A stretch of DNA of 16,954 nt from Candidatus Bathyarchaeota archaeon RBG_13_52_12 (lineage in GTDB: Archaea; Thermoproteota; Bathyarchaeia; TCS64). How positions within the stretch are numbered: the stretch's first letter is position 1; each line of letters starts with the position of its first letter. Below, one piece after another: positions 6,109 to 12,097 of this stretch. Below the pieces are notes generated by a model. The model saw nothing but the letters and a program-made list of their open reading frames with translations, did not search any database and was not told the origin of the DNA. The position numbers and the translations under genes were made by a program. Location of the stretch: the NCBI GenBank assembly GCA_001774245.1, contig MEZF01000073.1, positions 1,785 to 18,738 on the forward strand. Reading direction: 5' to 3'.

Positions 6109-7272
6109 TCACTTCATGAAGTACGCTGTGATCACGGCCGACAGGGAGATAATCCCAACATACGTGAAGCTTGCTTGAAAGCCTATCGAGTCTGCTAGAT
6201 AACCTATAATCACAGGCGAAAAAGAGCCTAGCGTGAAGGCGAGCGTGTAATATATGCCGTAGATTATGTCCCGGTTTTCGGGCAGCGTAACTTCGGCCAC
6301 GAATGCCTGAATCACGCCCCCTACGCCTTGGCAGGCGAAGCCTAGGGGAACGAGTACCATGAGGAGGCTAAGGTAGTTCCCGCTGTATGGTAGCAGGTAC
6401 CACAAGAACGCCGCCAGACCCATGGAGAGCATCACTATTTTTCTTCTCTCTATTTTATCTGAGAGGTACCCCCAGACGTAGGGTGAAGGCAATCCCGCCC
6501 CCAGAAACGCGGTGAAGAGAAAGCCGGCTTCGAGCGGGGTCAGGCCGACCTTGATTAGGAATGATGGTATGAAGTCGGATGCGCCTACTCTGAAGGCCAT
6601 GATCATTTCAACGATCATGACGACTAAAACCACCTTGTCTTTCAGGACCGTGGTCACTCCCTTCGACATGATTTTGAAGCTCGAGAGGCTTGACCATTGT
6701 TCTAGTCGTTTTTTCTCCGAGATGAACAGGAATAGGCCTCCCACGATGAGTCCGGGTACCGTGAACACTAGGGCGGTCAGCCTCCATCCAAGTGTAACTA
6801 GTAGTAGGCTGCCGATGAAGGGGGTGAGAAATCTGCCTAGTGATGCTACCACTAGGTTGATCCCGAGGGCCTTCCCGAGTTGGTTTTTAGGGAATGTATC
6901 CGCTATGTAAGACGATCCAGTGGGGTGCTGTGGGCTTGAGCCTATTCCCGCGAGGGATCTGCTTAGTAGGATGTGGCTGAAGTTTTGGGAGAAGATCATT
7001 AAGGAGTTGGAGATGGATGTCCAGATCAACCCGAAGCCGAGCAGGTATTTCCTCCTAAAGAATCGCCCCAGGAAGCCCATTAGGAGTTGGAGTAAGCCGC
7101 CTGATAGTCTGTATCCCATGGATATTACGCCGATCAGGCTGTACGATAATCCGAATTCCGAGAGAAGCAGCGGGTACAGGATGGGTAAGAGGCTCTCATA
7201 CGCGTGGTTCAGCGCGTGGGAGATCGATACCAAGATGAAGCCGGAATTTAGGAATCTGCTCCTTTTTTCCAC
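6109..7272 (-). CDS. Major facilitator superfamily transporter
   Basis: About 387 residues from GTG 7272, with about 12 hydrophobic segments. MFS motif A appears in both halves: GFLGRFFRRKYLL after the second helix and WGYLSDKIERRKIV after the eighth, as expected from the internal duplication. The N-terminal half carries SRSLAGIGSSPQHPTGSSYIAD, a helix 4-5 pattern seen in fosmidomycin-resistance-like and sugar-phosphate/organic anion carriers. The substrate is unknown. I prefer GTG 7272 to ATG 7347, because the extension passes through a TATA-like box and a CG tract and reads unlike an MFS N-terminus. The amidohydrolase gene follows downstream in the same direction and the two could serve one substrate. 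Confidence 0.85.
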   Translation of the reverse strand: MEKRSRFLNSGFILVSISHALNHAYESLLPILYPLLLSEFGLSYSLIGVISMGYRLSGGLLQLLMGFLGRFFRRKYLLGFGLIWTSISNSLMIFSQNFSHILLSRSLAGIGSSPQHPTGSSYIADTFPKNQLGKALGINLVVASLGRFLTPFIGSLLLVTLGWRLTALVFTVPGLIVGGLFLFISEKKRLEQWSSLSSFKIMSKGVTTVLKDKVVLVVMIVEMIMAFRVGASDFIPSFLIKVGLTPLEAGFLFTAFLGAGLPSPYVWGYLSDKIERRKIVMLSMGLAAFLWYLLPYSGNYLSLLMVLVPLGFACQGVGGVIQAFVAEVTLPENRDIIYGIYYTLAFTLGSFSPVIIGYLADSIGFQASFTYVGIISLSAVITAYFMK

Positions 7273-7317
7273 GAGAATCCTAGTAGATTCATAATGGTGT
7301 AATATAATATGTTCTGT

Positions 7318-7323
7318 GCGCGC
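7318..7323. repeat. Alternating CG tract 8
   Basis: GCGCGC between the TATA-like box (7336-7343) and the MFS start codon, in the presumed promoter or leader. Confidence 0.6.
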
Positions 7324-7335
7324 TGATTCTTTAGA

Positions 7336-7343
7336 GTATATAA
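7336..7343 (-). promoter_or_regulatory. TATA-like box upstream of the MFS gene
   Basis: On the minus strand the sequence reads CTTATATACTC. Archaeal initiation about 25 nt downstream would fall near 7312, giving a 40-nt leader to GTG 7272. A second candidate, ATATTATA (7300-7308), would give an almost leaderless transcript. Confidence 0.45.
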
Positions 7344-7347
7344 GCAT

Positions 7348-7557
7348 GTGAAGGGTTTATCTTCAAGGATTTTTAATGAATTAAATGCTAGAGGAATTCC
7401 ATACTCTCTTAGCCTCCGTAGTATGGGCCGAAAGGCCCCGAATCTTCCCCTAATGCTACTGTGCTAATTTACACACCTGGGTGTCCGTGTAGTAGGGACG
7501 CCTGCGATTAGTTGTAAAAATACATATGCGTGCGCGCATTTTTCTCTAGATCTGATA
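7348..7557. other. Divergent intergenic region with a GNRA-type hairpin and a CG tract
   Basis: GGGCC-GAAA-GGCCC (7425-7438) is a perfect 5-bp hairpin with a GNRA tetraloop. CG tract 9 (GCGCGC, 7532-7537) lies in ATGCG-TGCG-CGCAT (7527-7540), another perfect inverted repeat flanked by A and T runs. The frame of the glycosidase gene is open back to 7468 without a start codon, so the 5' end of that gene may be damaged. No tRNA was found. Confidence 0.5.
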
Positions 7558-8598
7558 TTGAAGCGTAGATTTGACGGTAAGAGGACGATCGTATCAATCA
7601 GAGGCGAACAGTTCTTCATAAACGGGTTGCCCACGTATCGAGGAAGGTACTGGAAGGGGGATAAGATCGAAGGGCTTTTGATGAACTCGAGGATGGTGCA
7701 GGGCATATTCGATGATCTCAACCCTGAGACTGTTGGAAACTGGGTTTACCCTGATACCAGGGCGTGGGATGCGGAGAGAAACACAAGAGAGTTCATAGAT
7801 AATATGGAAAAGTGGGTGGGCTACGGGCTCCTGTCATTCACCATTAACCTGCAGGGAGGGAACCCGCGAGGTTACTCTGAGATCCAGCCTTGGGAGAATT
7901 CGGCTTACGACTGTGATGGAACGCTCCGGGCCGAATACATGGGTCGCTTAGAGAGGATTCTAGACCGGGCGGATAAGCTCGGCATGGTCCCTATCCTCGG
8001 ACTGTTTTACTTCGGACAGGATGAACGGTTGAAGGACGAGGCTGCGATAAGAAATGCTGTAGATAATGTCCTGGAGTGGTTGTACGTTAGGGGTTACAGG
8101 AACGTCCTCATCGAAATTGACAACGAATGCAATGTGAACAGATACGATCACGACATACTCAAGCCTGGAAGAGTCGATGAACTGATCAATCTGGTGAAGC
8201 AGAGTCGCAGGGATGGTTTCAGGTTTTATGTGGGGACGAGTTATGGTGGGGGGTTCATCCCGCTGCCAAACGTTGTCAAGGCCTCGGATTTCATACTGAT
8301 CCATGGCAACGGTGTCTCGAACCCCGATGATATACTGTTGATGGTTCAGAAGACGAGGAGTGTGGAGGGGTACTCTCCGAAACCGATACTCTTCAACGAG
8401 GATGACCATTATGAATTCGAGGAGGAGTGGAATAATCTTACTGCAGCGATAAAGGGGTATGCTTCGTGGGGCTACTTCGACTATAGGATGGGTGGAGAAG
8501 GATATGAGTCTGGGTACCAGAGTGTACCGGTCGACTGGGGAATCAACTCGGAGAGGAAGAAGGCTTTCTTTCATTTACTGAATGAGATTATTGGATAG
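7558..8598 (+). CDS. Clan GH-A glycoside hydrolase-like protein
   Basis: 346 residues, no signal peptide, so probably cytoplasmic. A short beta segment (VSIRGEQFFINGLPTYRG) precedes a TIM barrel. The GH-A signature is present: Asn189-Glu190 in LIEIDNECN at the end of strand 4 (acid/base) and Glu281 in ILFNEDDH at the expected strand-7 position (nucleophile). Other marks are an early aromatic strand (LLSFTINLQGG), YFGQDERL (151-158), IHGNG (248-252) and ASWGYFDYR (302-310). It resembles uncharacterised GH5-like proteins; the substrate is unknown. The start is TTG 7558 since no ATG or GTG exists upstream in frame; the true N-terminus may have been lost, given the CG tract 21 bp upstream. Confidence 0.75.
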   Translation: MKRRFDGKRTIVSIRGEQFFINGLPTYRGRYWKGDKIEGLLMNSRMVQGIFDDLNPETVGNWVYPDTRAWDAERNTREFIDNMEKWVGYGLLSFTINLQGGNPRGYSEIQPWENSAYDCDGTLRAEYMGRLERILDRADKLGMVPILGLFYFGQDERLKDEAAIRNAVDNVLEWLYVRGYRNVLIEIDNECNVNRYDHDILKPGRVDELINLVKQSRRDGFRFYVGTSYGGGFIPLPNVVKASDFILIHGNGVSNPDDILLMVQKTRSVEGYSPKPILFNEDDHYEFEEEWNNLTAAIKGYASWGYFDYRMGGEGYESGYQSVPVDWGINSERKKAFFHLLNEIIG

Positions 8599-8677
8599 CA
8601 CGGATCTTCGCAATAATTCTAGTCTGATTATGTATTTGCAAGCAAAAAATTAAATCAATGCAATTAGATTTTTTTTC

Positions 8678-8740
8678 ATGAGAAAAATAGAGCCGAAATA
8701 TTCTGTGATCAGCAATTTTCTGGGCCAGACACGCGACGCG
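8678..8740 (+). pseudogene. N-terminal fragment of a TIM-barrel isomerase-like gene
   Basis: ATG 8678 starts MRKIEPKYSVISNFLGQTRD, resembling the start of sugar-phosphate isomerase/epimerase (AP-endonuclease-2 fold) proteins, which often begin KYSVISNFLG. It breaks off at the CG tract 8737-8748 after 20 codons and is followed directly by part of an unrelated flavoprotein. An A/T-rich stretch (8645-8675) upstream could hold its promoter. The family call rests on a short segment. Confidence 0.55.
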
Positions 8741-8748
8741 CGCGCGCG
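8737..8748. repeat. Alternating CG tract 10 (longest)
   Basis: Twelve bases of CG alternation, preceded by ACGCGA and followed by TGTG. It forms the seam between the isomerase-like fragment and the flavoprotein fragment. Confidence 0.9.
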
Positions 8749-9038
8749 TGTGCCCAGCGACGGGGAACACCGTTGCCAAGATAGTCAACAGGATAGCCGA
8801 CACTCTGATCACGAACTCGGTGGCCCAGGCAGCTAAGGCTAACATCCCGATATACGTCATGCCTGTGGACCATGTCGAGAGCAAGCAGGTGACCACCCTG
8901 CCGTCTGGTGAGAGGCTGGAGCTTGAGATGAGGGAGGTCGACCTGGAGAACACGTCCAAGCTTTCTAAGATGAGGGGTATTCACGTTTTCCATAGCCCTA
9001 CGGAGATAGAGGGGATCATTAAGAAATATTCGATATAA
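8749..9038 (+). pseudogene. C-terminal half of an archaeoflavoprotein (MJ0208/AfpA-like)
   Basis: About 95 residues to TAA 9036-9038. PATGNTVAKIVNRIADTLIT matches the FMN-binding central motif of archaeal flavoproteins of the MJ0208/AfpA group, relatives of phosphopantothenoylcysteine decarboxylase, which shuttle electrons from ferredoxin. NSVAQAAKANIPIYVMPVDH, TTLPSGERLELEMREVD and KLSKMRGIHVF follow as in the family. Intact proteins have roughly 180-200 residues, so the N-terminal half with its nucleotide-binding strand and glycine loop is gone, cut exactly at the CG tract. A GTG or TGC in the seam could give a start by chance, but the product would lack half of the cofactor site. Confidence 0.75.
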
Positions 9039-9060
9039 AACGGAGCTTCAAAGCATACAT

Positions 9061-9144
9061 GAGTTGTAAGACTTCGCACTTTTAGTAACAACCTCAATAT
9101 GACGACTCGCCAGCCCCTCTAACTATATTGAGGCCTCGCAACTC
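9061..9144. other. Nested inverted repeats, possible structured RNA element
   Basis: CCTCAATAT (9092-9100) and ATATTGAGG (9125-9133) are perfect 9-bp complements with a 24-nt loop. They sit inside a second pair, GAGTTG (9061-9066) and CAACTC (9139-9144). A short T-run (TCTTTT, 9143-9148) follows. It could be a 3'-end structure of the flavoprotein relic, a small RNA, or a protein-binding site. Confidence 0.5.
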
Positions 9145-9182
9145 TTTTAGTAGAGCTCATCTAGTAAGGAGAGTTAGGAATA

Positions 9183-9214
9183 CGCGCGCGCTCATGCGAG
9201 GCGAGGCGCGCGCG
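9183..9214. repeat. Paired CG tracts 11 and 12
   Basis: CGCGCGCGC (9183-9191) and GCGCGCGCG (9206-9214) flank CTCATGCGAGGCGAG-like sequence. The second ends 1 bp before the catalase stop codon (TAA, read as TTA at 9216-9218). Confidence 0.85.
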
Positions 9215-9215
9215 G

Positions 9216-10679
9216 TTACTTTACTTCGTCGAGCGAGATATTCAGCGTATCCGCTAGCCCTTTACCGTATGCGGGGTCAGCCTTCATGCAGTTCCTGATG
9301 TGCCTTATCTTGATCTCCTTTGGGATGTCTCCCATCGCACGCGCAGTGTTTTCGAACAACACTTTTTGCTGAGCGGGGCTCATCAGCCGGAACAGTTTGC
9401 CTGGCTGGGTGTAGTAGTCGCTGTCATCCTCTCTGAAGTTCCATTGAGCAGCGGCGCCTCTCAGCTCAAGCGGCGGCTCCTTGTAGGCGGGCTGTTCCTG
9501 CCACTCCCCGTAGTTGTTAGGCTCGTACCCGATGGTGCTTCCCGCGTTGCTGTTTACCCTCATCTGTCCGTCCCGGTGGTAGCTGTTGACTGGGCAGCGG
9601 GGGGCGTTCACGGGTATCTGGTGGTGGTTCACACCGAGCCTGTAGCGCTGGGCGTCGCCGTATGAGAATAGTCTGCCCTGCAGCATCTTGTCCGGTGAGA
9701 AGCTGATGCCGGGAACCACGTTCGCTGGGTTGAAGGCGGATTGCTCCACATCAGCGAAGTAGTTTTCAGGGTTGCGGTTCAGCTCGAATTGGCCAACCTC
9801 TATCAGCGGATAGTCTCCGTGGTACCACACCTTCGTCAGGTCGAAGGGGTTGTAGGGCATCTTCTTTGCCTGCTCCTCAGTCATGACCTGGATGAACATC
9901 TTCCAGCGGGGGTACTCGCCTCGCTCGATGCTGTTGTACAGGTCGCGTTGGTGGCTCTCACGGTCACTCGCGACTATTTTCGCGGCCTCAGCGTCGGAAA
10001 GGTTTTTGATGCCCTGCTGGGTAACGAAATGGAACTTCACCCATACACGCTCATTCTTGGCATTGATCATGCTGAAGGCGTGGCTGCCGAAGCCGTGCAT
10101 GTGCCTGTAGGATAGCGGGATGCCTCGGTCGCTCATGGTCATGGTCACTTGGTGTAGTGCTTCTGGAAGCGATGACCAGAAGTCCCAGTTGTTCTTTGCG
10201 CTCCTCATGTTTGTGCGGGGGTCCCGTTTGACTGCGTGGTTCAGGTCAGGGAACTTAAGTGGGTCCCGTAGGAAGAAGACAGGGGTGTTATTTCCTACGA
10301 GATCCCAGTTTCCCTCCTCCGTGTAGAACTTCATGGCGAAGCCTCGGATGTCACGCTCAGCATCGGCTGCGCCGCGCTCCCCGGCGACTGTGGAGAAGCG
10401 GATGAACATTTCGGTTTTCTTACCGATTTCAGAGAAGATCTTAGCCTTCGTGTATCTCGTGATGTCGTGGGTCACCGTGAAGGTGCCAAAGGCACCGGAG
10501 CCCTTAGCGTGCATTCTCCTCTCGGGGATTACCTCCCTGTCGAAGTGAGCCAGCTTCTCGAGAAACCACACGTCCTGCAGAAGCGCGGGTCCTCGAGGAC
10601 CAGCAGTCATCGTGTTCTGGTTATCGGTGACTGGGGCGCCGGCTACAGTTGTGAGTTTCTTTCTATTTTTTTCACTCAT
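9216..10679 (-). CDS. katA: Monofunctional heme catalase
   Basis: 487 residues, the size of small-subunit heme catalases, which convert hydrogen peroxide to water and oxygen in the cytoplasm. Distal His56 lies in ERRMHAKGSGAFG, with RFSTVAGERGAADAERDIRG (94-113) and the distal Asn in LVGNNTPVFF (127-136). The proximal heme ligand is Tyr339 in RLFSYGDAQRYRLGVNHHQI. All key residues are present. Start ATG 10679 has GAGGT 6 nt upstream. It is transcribed away from a PerR-type regulator gene, and a Per box lies 38 bp upstream of the start, so peroxide induction through that regulator is likely. Catalases of this clade move easily between bacteria and archaea, so horizontal origin is plausible. 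Confidence 0.97.
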   Translation of the reverse strand: MSEKNRKKLTTVAGAPVTDNQNTMTAGPRGPALLQDVWFLEKLAHFDREVIPERRMHAKGSGAFGTFTVTHDITRYTKAKIFSEIGKKTEMFIRFSTVAGERGAADAERDIRGFAMKFYTEEGNWDLVGNNTPVFFLRDPLKFPDLNHAVKRDPRTNMRSAKNNWDFWSSLPEALHQVTMTMSDRGIPLSYRHMHGFGSHAFSMINAKNERVWVKFHFVTQQGIKNLSDAEAAKIVASDRESHQRDLYNSIERGEYPRWKMFIQVMTEEQAKKMPYNPFDLTKVWYHGDYPLIEVGQFELNRNPENYFADVEQSAFNPANVVPGISFSPDKMLQGRLFSYGDAQRYRLGVNHHQIPVNAPRCPVNSYHRDGQMRVNSNAGSTIGYEPNNYGEWQEQPAYKEPPLELRGAAAQWNFREDDSDYYTQPGKLFRLMSPAQQKVLFENTARAMGDIPKEIKIRHIRNCMKADPAYGKGLADTLNISLDEVK

Positions 10680-10716
10680 ATTAATACCTCGTTTAAGTTT
10701 GTTGGTGTTAATTAGA

Positions 10717-10731
10717 TTATAATGATTATTA
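10717..10731. promoter_or_regulatory. PerR operator (Per box) between katA and perR
   Basis: TTATAATGATTATTA matches the Bacillus Per box TTATAATNATTATAA at 14 of 15 positions. It lies midway in the divergent region, overlapping the A/T-rich TATA-like sequence usable by katA (CTTAAATAATAA on the minus strand). A direct repeat, TTAATTAGA, brackets it at 10708-10716 and 10746-10754. Binding by the adjacent regulator would block both promoters. Confidence 0.8.
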
Positions 10732-10790
10732 TTTAAGTATTTTTATTAATTAGAAAACGTTTTAGGTTACTTCGTTAGTGTTTCACATTA

Positions 10791-11216
10791 ATGGAAAAAC
10801 AGCAACTCATTACCAAGCTTCGGGAGAAGGGCTTCAAGGTTACTCCCCAGCGCATCGATATTTGCAGGTTTATCCTTTCCAGCAAGGAGCACCCAACAGC
10901 TGATAGGGTGTATCAAGAGATGCTGAGGAAACATCCAACCATTAGCATAGCAACAGTGTATCAAACGCTACATTTGCTCAATAAAATCGGACTTATAGAA
11001 GAAATGGGATCTAGTGTTGGTATTTCAAGGTATGATCCGAATACTTCACCTCATATTAACATTATCTGCAAGAATTGTGGGAAGATAAGGGATTATGAAG
11101 AAGAAAGCGTCAGAGAATTATGGTCACAGATAATTACGAAATTGAAGGTAACGCCTGTTGGGCAACATTTGGAAGTGTACATTTATTGTGATAAATGTAA
11201 GGAGTTAGGAACTTGA
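10791..11216 (+). CDS. perR: PerR-like Fur-family transcriptional regulator
   Basis: 141 residues. Winged-helix domain (about 1-80) with the recognition helix region ISIATVYQTLHLLNKIGLI, then the Fur dimerisation domain. The structural zinc site is complete: CKNC (93-96) and CDKC (133-136). Compared with B. subtilis PerR, the regulatory-site residues align as His34 (H37), Asp82 (D85), His88 (H91), Asn90 (H93) and Asp101 (D104); one His ligand is thus Asn. Asp at 82 rather than Glu favours a PerR-like, iron/peroxide-sensing type over Fur. Divergence from katA and the Per box support this. The gene is probably self-regulated. Start ATG 10791 lacks a clear Shine-Dalgarno. Confidence 0.9.
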   Translation: MEKQQLITKLREKGFKVTPQRIDICRFILSSKEHPTADRVYQEMLRKHPTISIATVYQTLHLLNKIGLIEEMGSSVGISRYDPNTSPHINIICKNCGKIRDYEEESVRELWSQIITKLKVTPVGQHLEVYIYCDKCKELGT

Positions 11217-11245
11217 TATTCGGGTGACGCACAGTAGTATACACT

Positions 11246-11644
11246 TTAAACGAAAGGATGCTTTGGCTTTCTTAGAGTTGGCAGCAGGATGATGTGCGCG
11301 CTCACCGCAATGGCTATGATAAATAAGAGAGCCTGGACCACCCAAAAATCAATAATGTAAAGCGCTGAGTAGCTGATGGTCAACCAGAGCAGGGCTAGGG
11401 TGAATAGCTTAGCCCCCAATGATAATCCCCTTCCCTCCCTGTAATTCATAAGGTACTCGCCGAAAAACCGGTTACTAAAAAGCCAATTATACATCCTTTT
11501 CGAGCTCCTCAGGAAGCACGCGGCCGAGAGTAGAAGGAATGGTGTTGTCGGTAGAATGGGTATGAATACCCCGATGACTCCAATGAGCAGGCAGACGGTT
11601 CCCGCCGTGAAAAATAGTGCCCGCGTTAAACTCTCTTTAACCAT
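11246..11644 (-). CDS. DUF454 (YbaN-like) inner membrane protein
   Basis: 132 residues. The diagnostic DUF454 stretch is GVIGVFIPILPTTPFLLLSA followed by ACFLRSSKRMYNWLFSNRFFG and a short positive loop with YREGRGLS. Hydrophobic segments lie at about 8-28, 31-45, 76-98 and 102-120, so it should be polytopic in the cytoplasmic membrane. Members are found in bacteria and archaea with no established function. Start ATG 11644 has TGAGGTA about 8 nt upstream. It converges with perR, 29 bp between stops, without an obvious terminator. Confidence 0.9.
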   Translation of the reverse strand: MVKESLTRALFFTAGTVCLLIGVIGVFIPILPTTPFLLLSAACFLRSSKRMYNWLFSNRFFGEYLMNYREGRGLSLGAKLFTLALLWLTISYSALYIIDFWVVQALLFIIAIAVSAHIILLPTLRKPKHPFV

Positions 11645-11734
11645 TTTTGGTACCTCAGGAAACTCTTCTTAACATCACCTATTATGTATATTTTTTTTAT
11701 TTTCAACGCTTGATTGATGTGCTCGAGCATGTAG

Positions 11735-11925
11735 GATGTTGATCTTCATACTCTCGTGCGCGCGAAAGAGACCTTTGATTATTATCAGAGGTTAGAGTTA
11801 GCCGAAATCGAGGGAGACCTATTAAAGGCACTGTCAATAAAAACGCTTCAAAGGTTGCAGCTCTCTACGAGAAACTGTTGAAAGCTAAACACCAACTAAG
11901 TCAAGCAGAAACAGAAATGCACTAA
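11735..11925 (+). pseudogene. Frameshifted C-terminal gene relic after CG tract
   Basis: Just past the CG tract (11758-11764) the frame reads AKETFDYYQRLELAEIEGDL plus LKAL, then continues in the next frame near 11831 as NKNASKVAALYEKLLKAKHQ and ends ...AETEMH with TAA 11923-11925. Both parts are typical charged helix. The frameshift and the missing N-terminus show decay. GTG 11756 lies inside the tract and is unlikely to be the original start. Family not recognised. Confidence 0.55.
11758..11764. repeat. Alternating CG tract 13
   Basis: GCGCGCG at the 5' boundary of the relic ending at 11925. Confidence 0.75.
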
Positions 11926-11971
11926 GAACCACGCGCCTAGTCAATATGATGGTTAGCGTGCGCAACTTTAA

Positions 11972-12097
11972 CGTCGCGCGCGCTCGAAAATTATAGTATG
12001 CGACATCGAGGAGATAAGGAAGCCACACGTAGAGGAGGCCCCATTGGCTGGCTCCGCGAGCTTTGGAGCTTTGAGGGGGTTATTCGACGCCCAGTGA
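11972..12097 (+). pseudogene. C-terminal relic overlapping the end of the YyaL-like gene
   Basis: Open from 11972, the frame reads SKIIVCDIEEIRKPHVEEAP and then LAGSASFGALRGLF before TGA 12095-12097. It has no start codon and begins in CG tract 14. The pattern (acidic helix, PHVEEAPLAGSASFGALRGLF) looks like a real protein end. Its last 18 bases overlap the minus-strand 3' end of the thioredoxin-domain gene. Family unknown; reading-frame shadowing is an alternative over the overlap only. Confidence 0.45.
11975..11983. repeat. Alternating CG tract 14
   Basis: CGCGCGCGC in the context GTCGCGCGCGCTC, the same 13-bp context as tract 16 (16667). ACGCGCC (11931) and GTGCGCA (11958) lie nearby. Confidence 0.85.

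Noticed and set aside
7273..7347. 25-residue N-terminal extension of the MFS transporter
   Set aside because: It would be translated across a TATA-like box and a CG tract; GTG 7272 gives a normal MFS N-terminus.
7411..7440. Possible tRNA 5' half (CCTCCGTAGTATGGG)
   Set aside because: No acceptor, anticodon or T-arm partner follows; only a simple tetraloop hairpin is present.
7960..8574. 204-residue open frame on the minus strand
   Set aside because: It is fully inside the glycosidase gene on the other strand, which has catalytic motifs; the minus frame has none.
8588..8993. Two minus-strand open frames across the flavoprotein relic
   Set aside because: The plus strand carries clear archaeoflavoprotein sequence; the minus frames are shadows and cross the CG tract.
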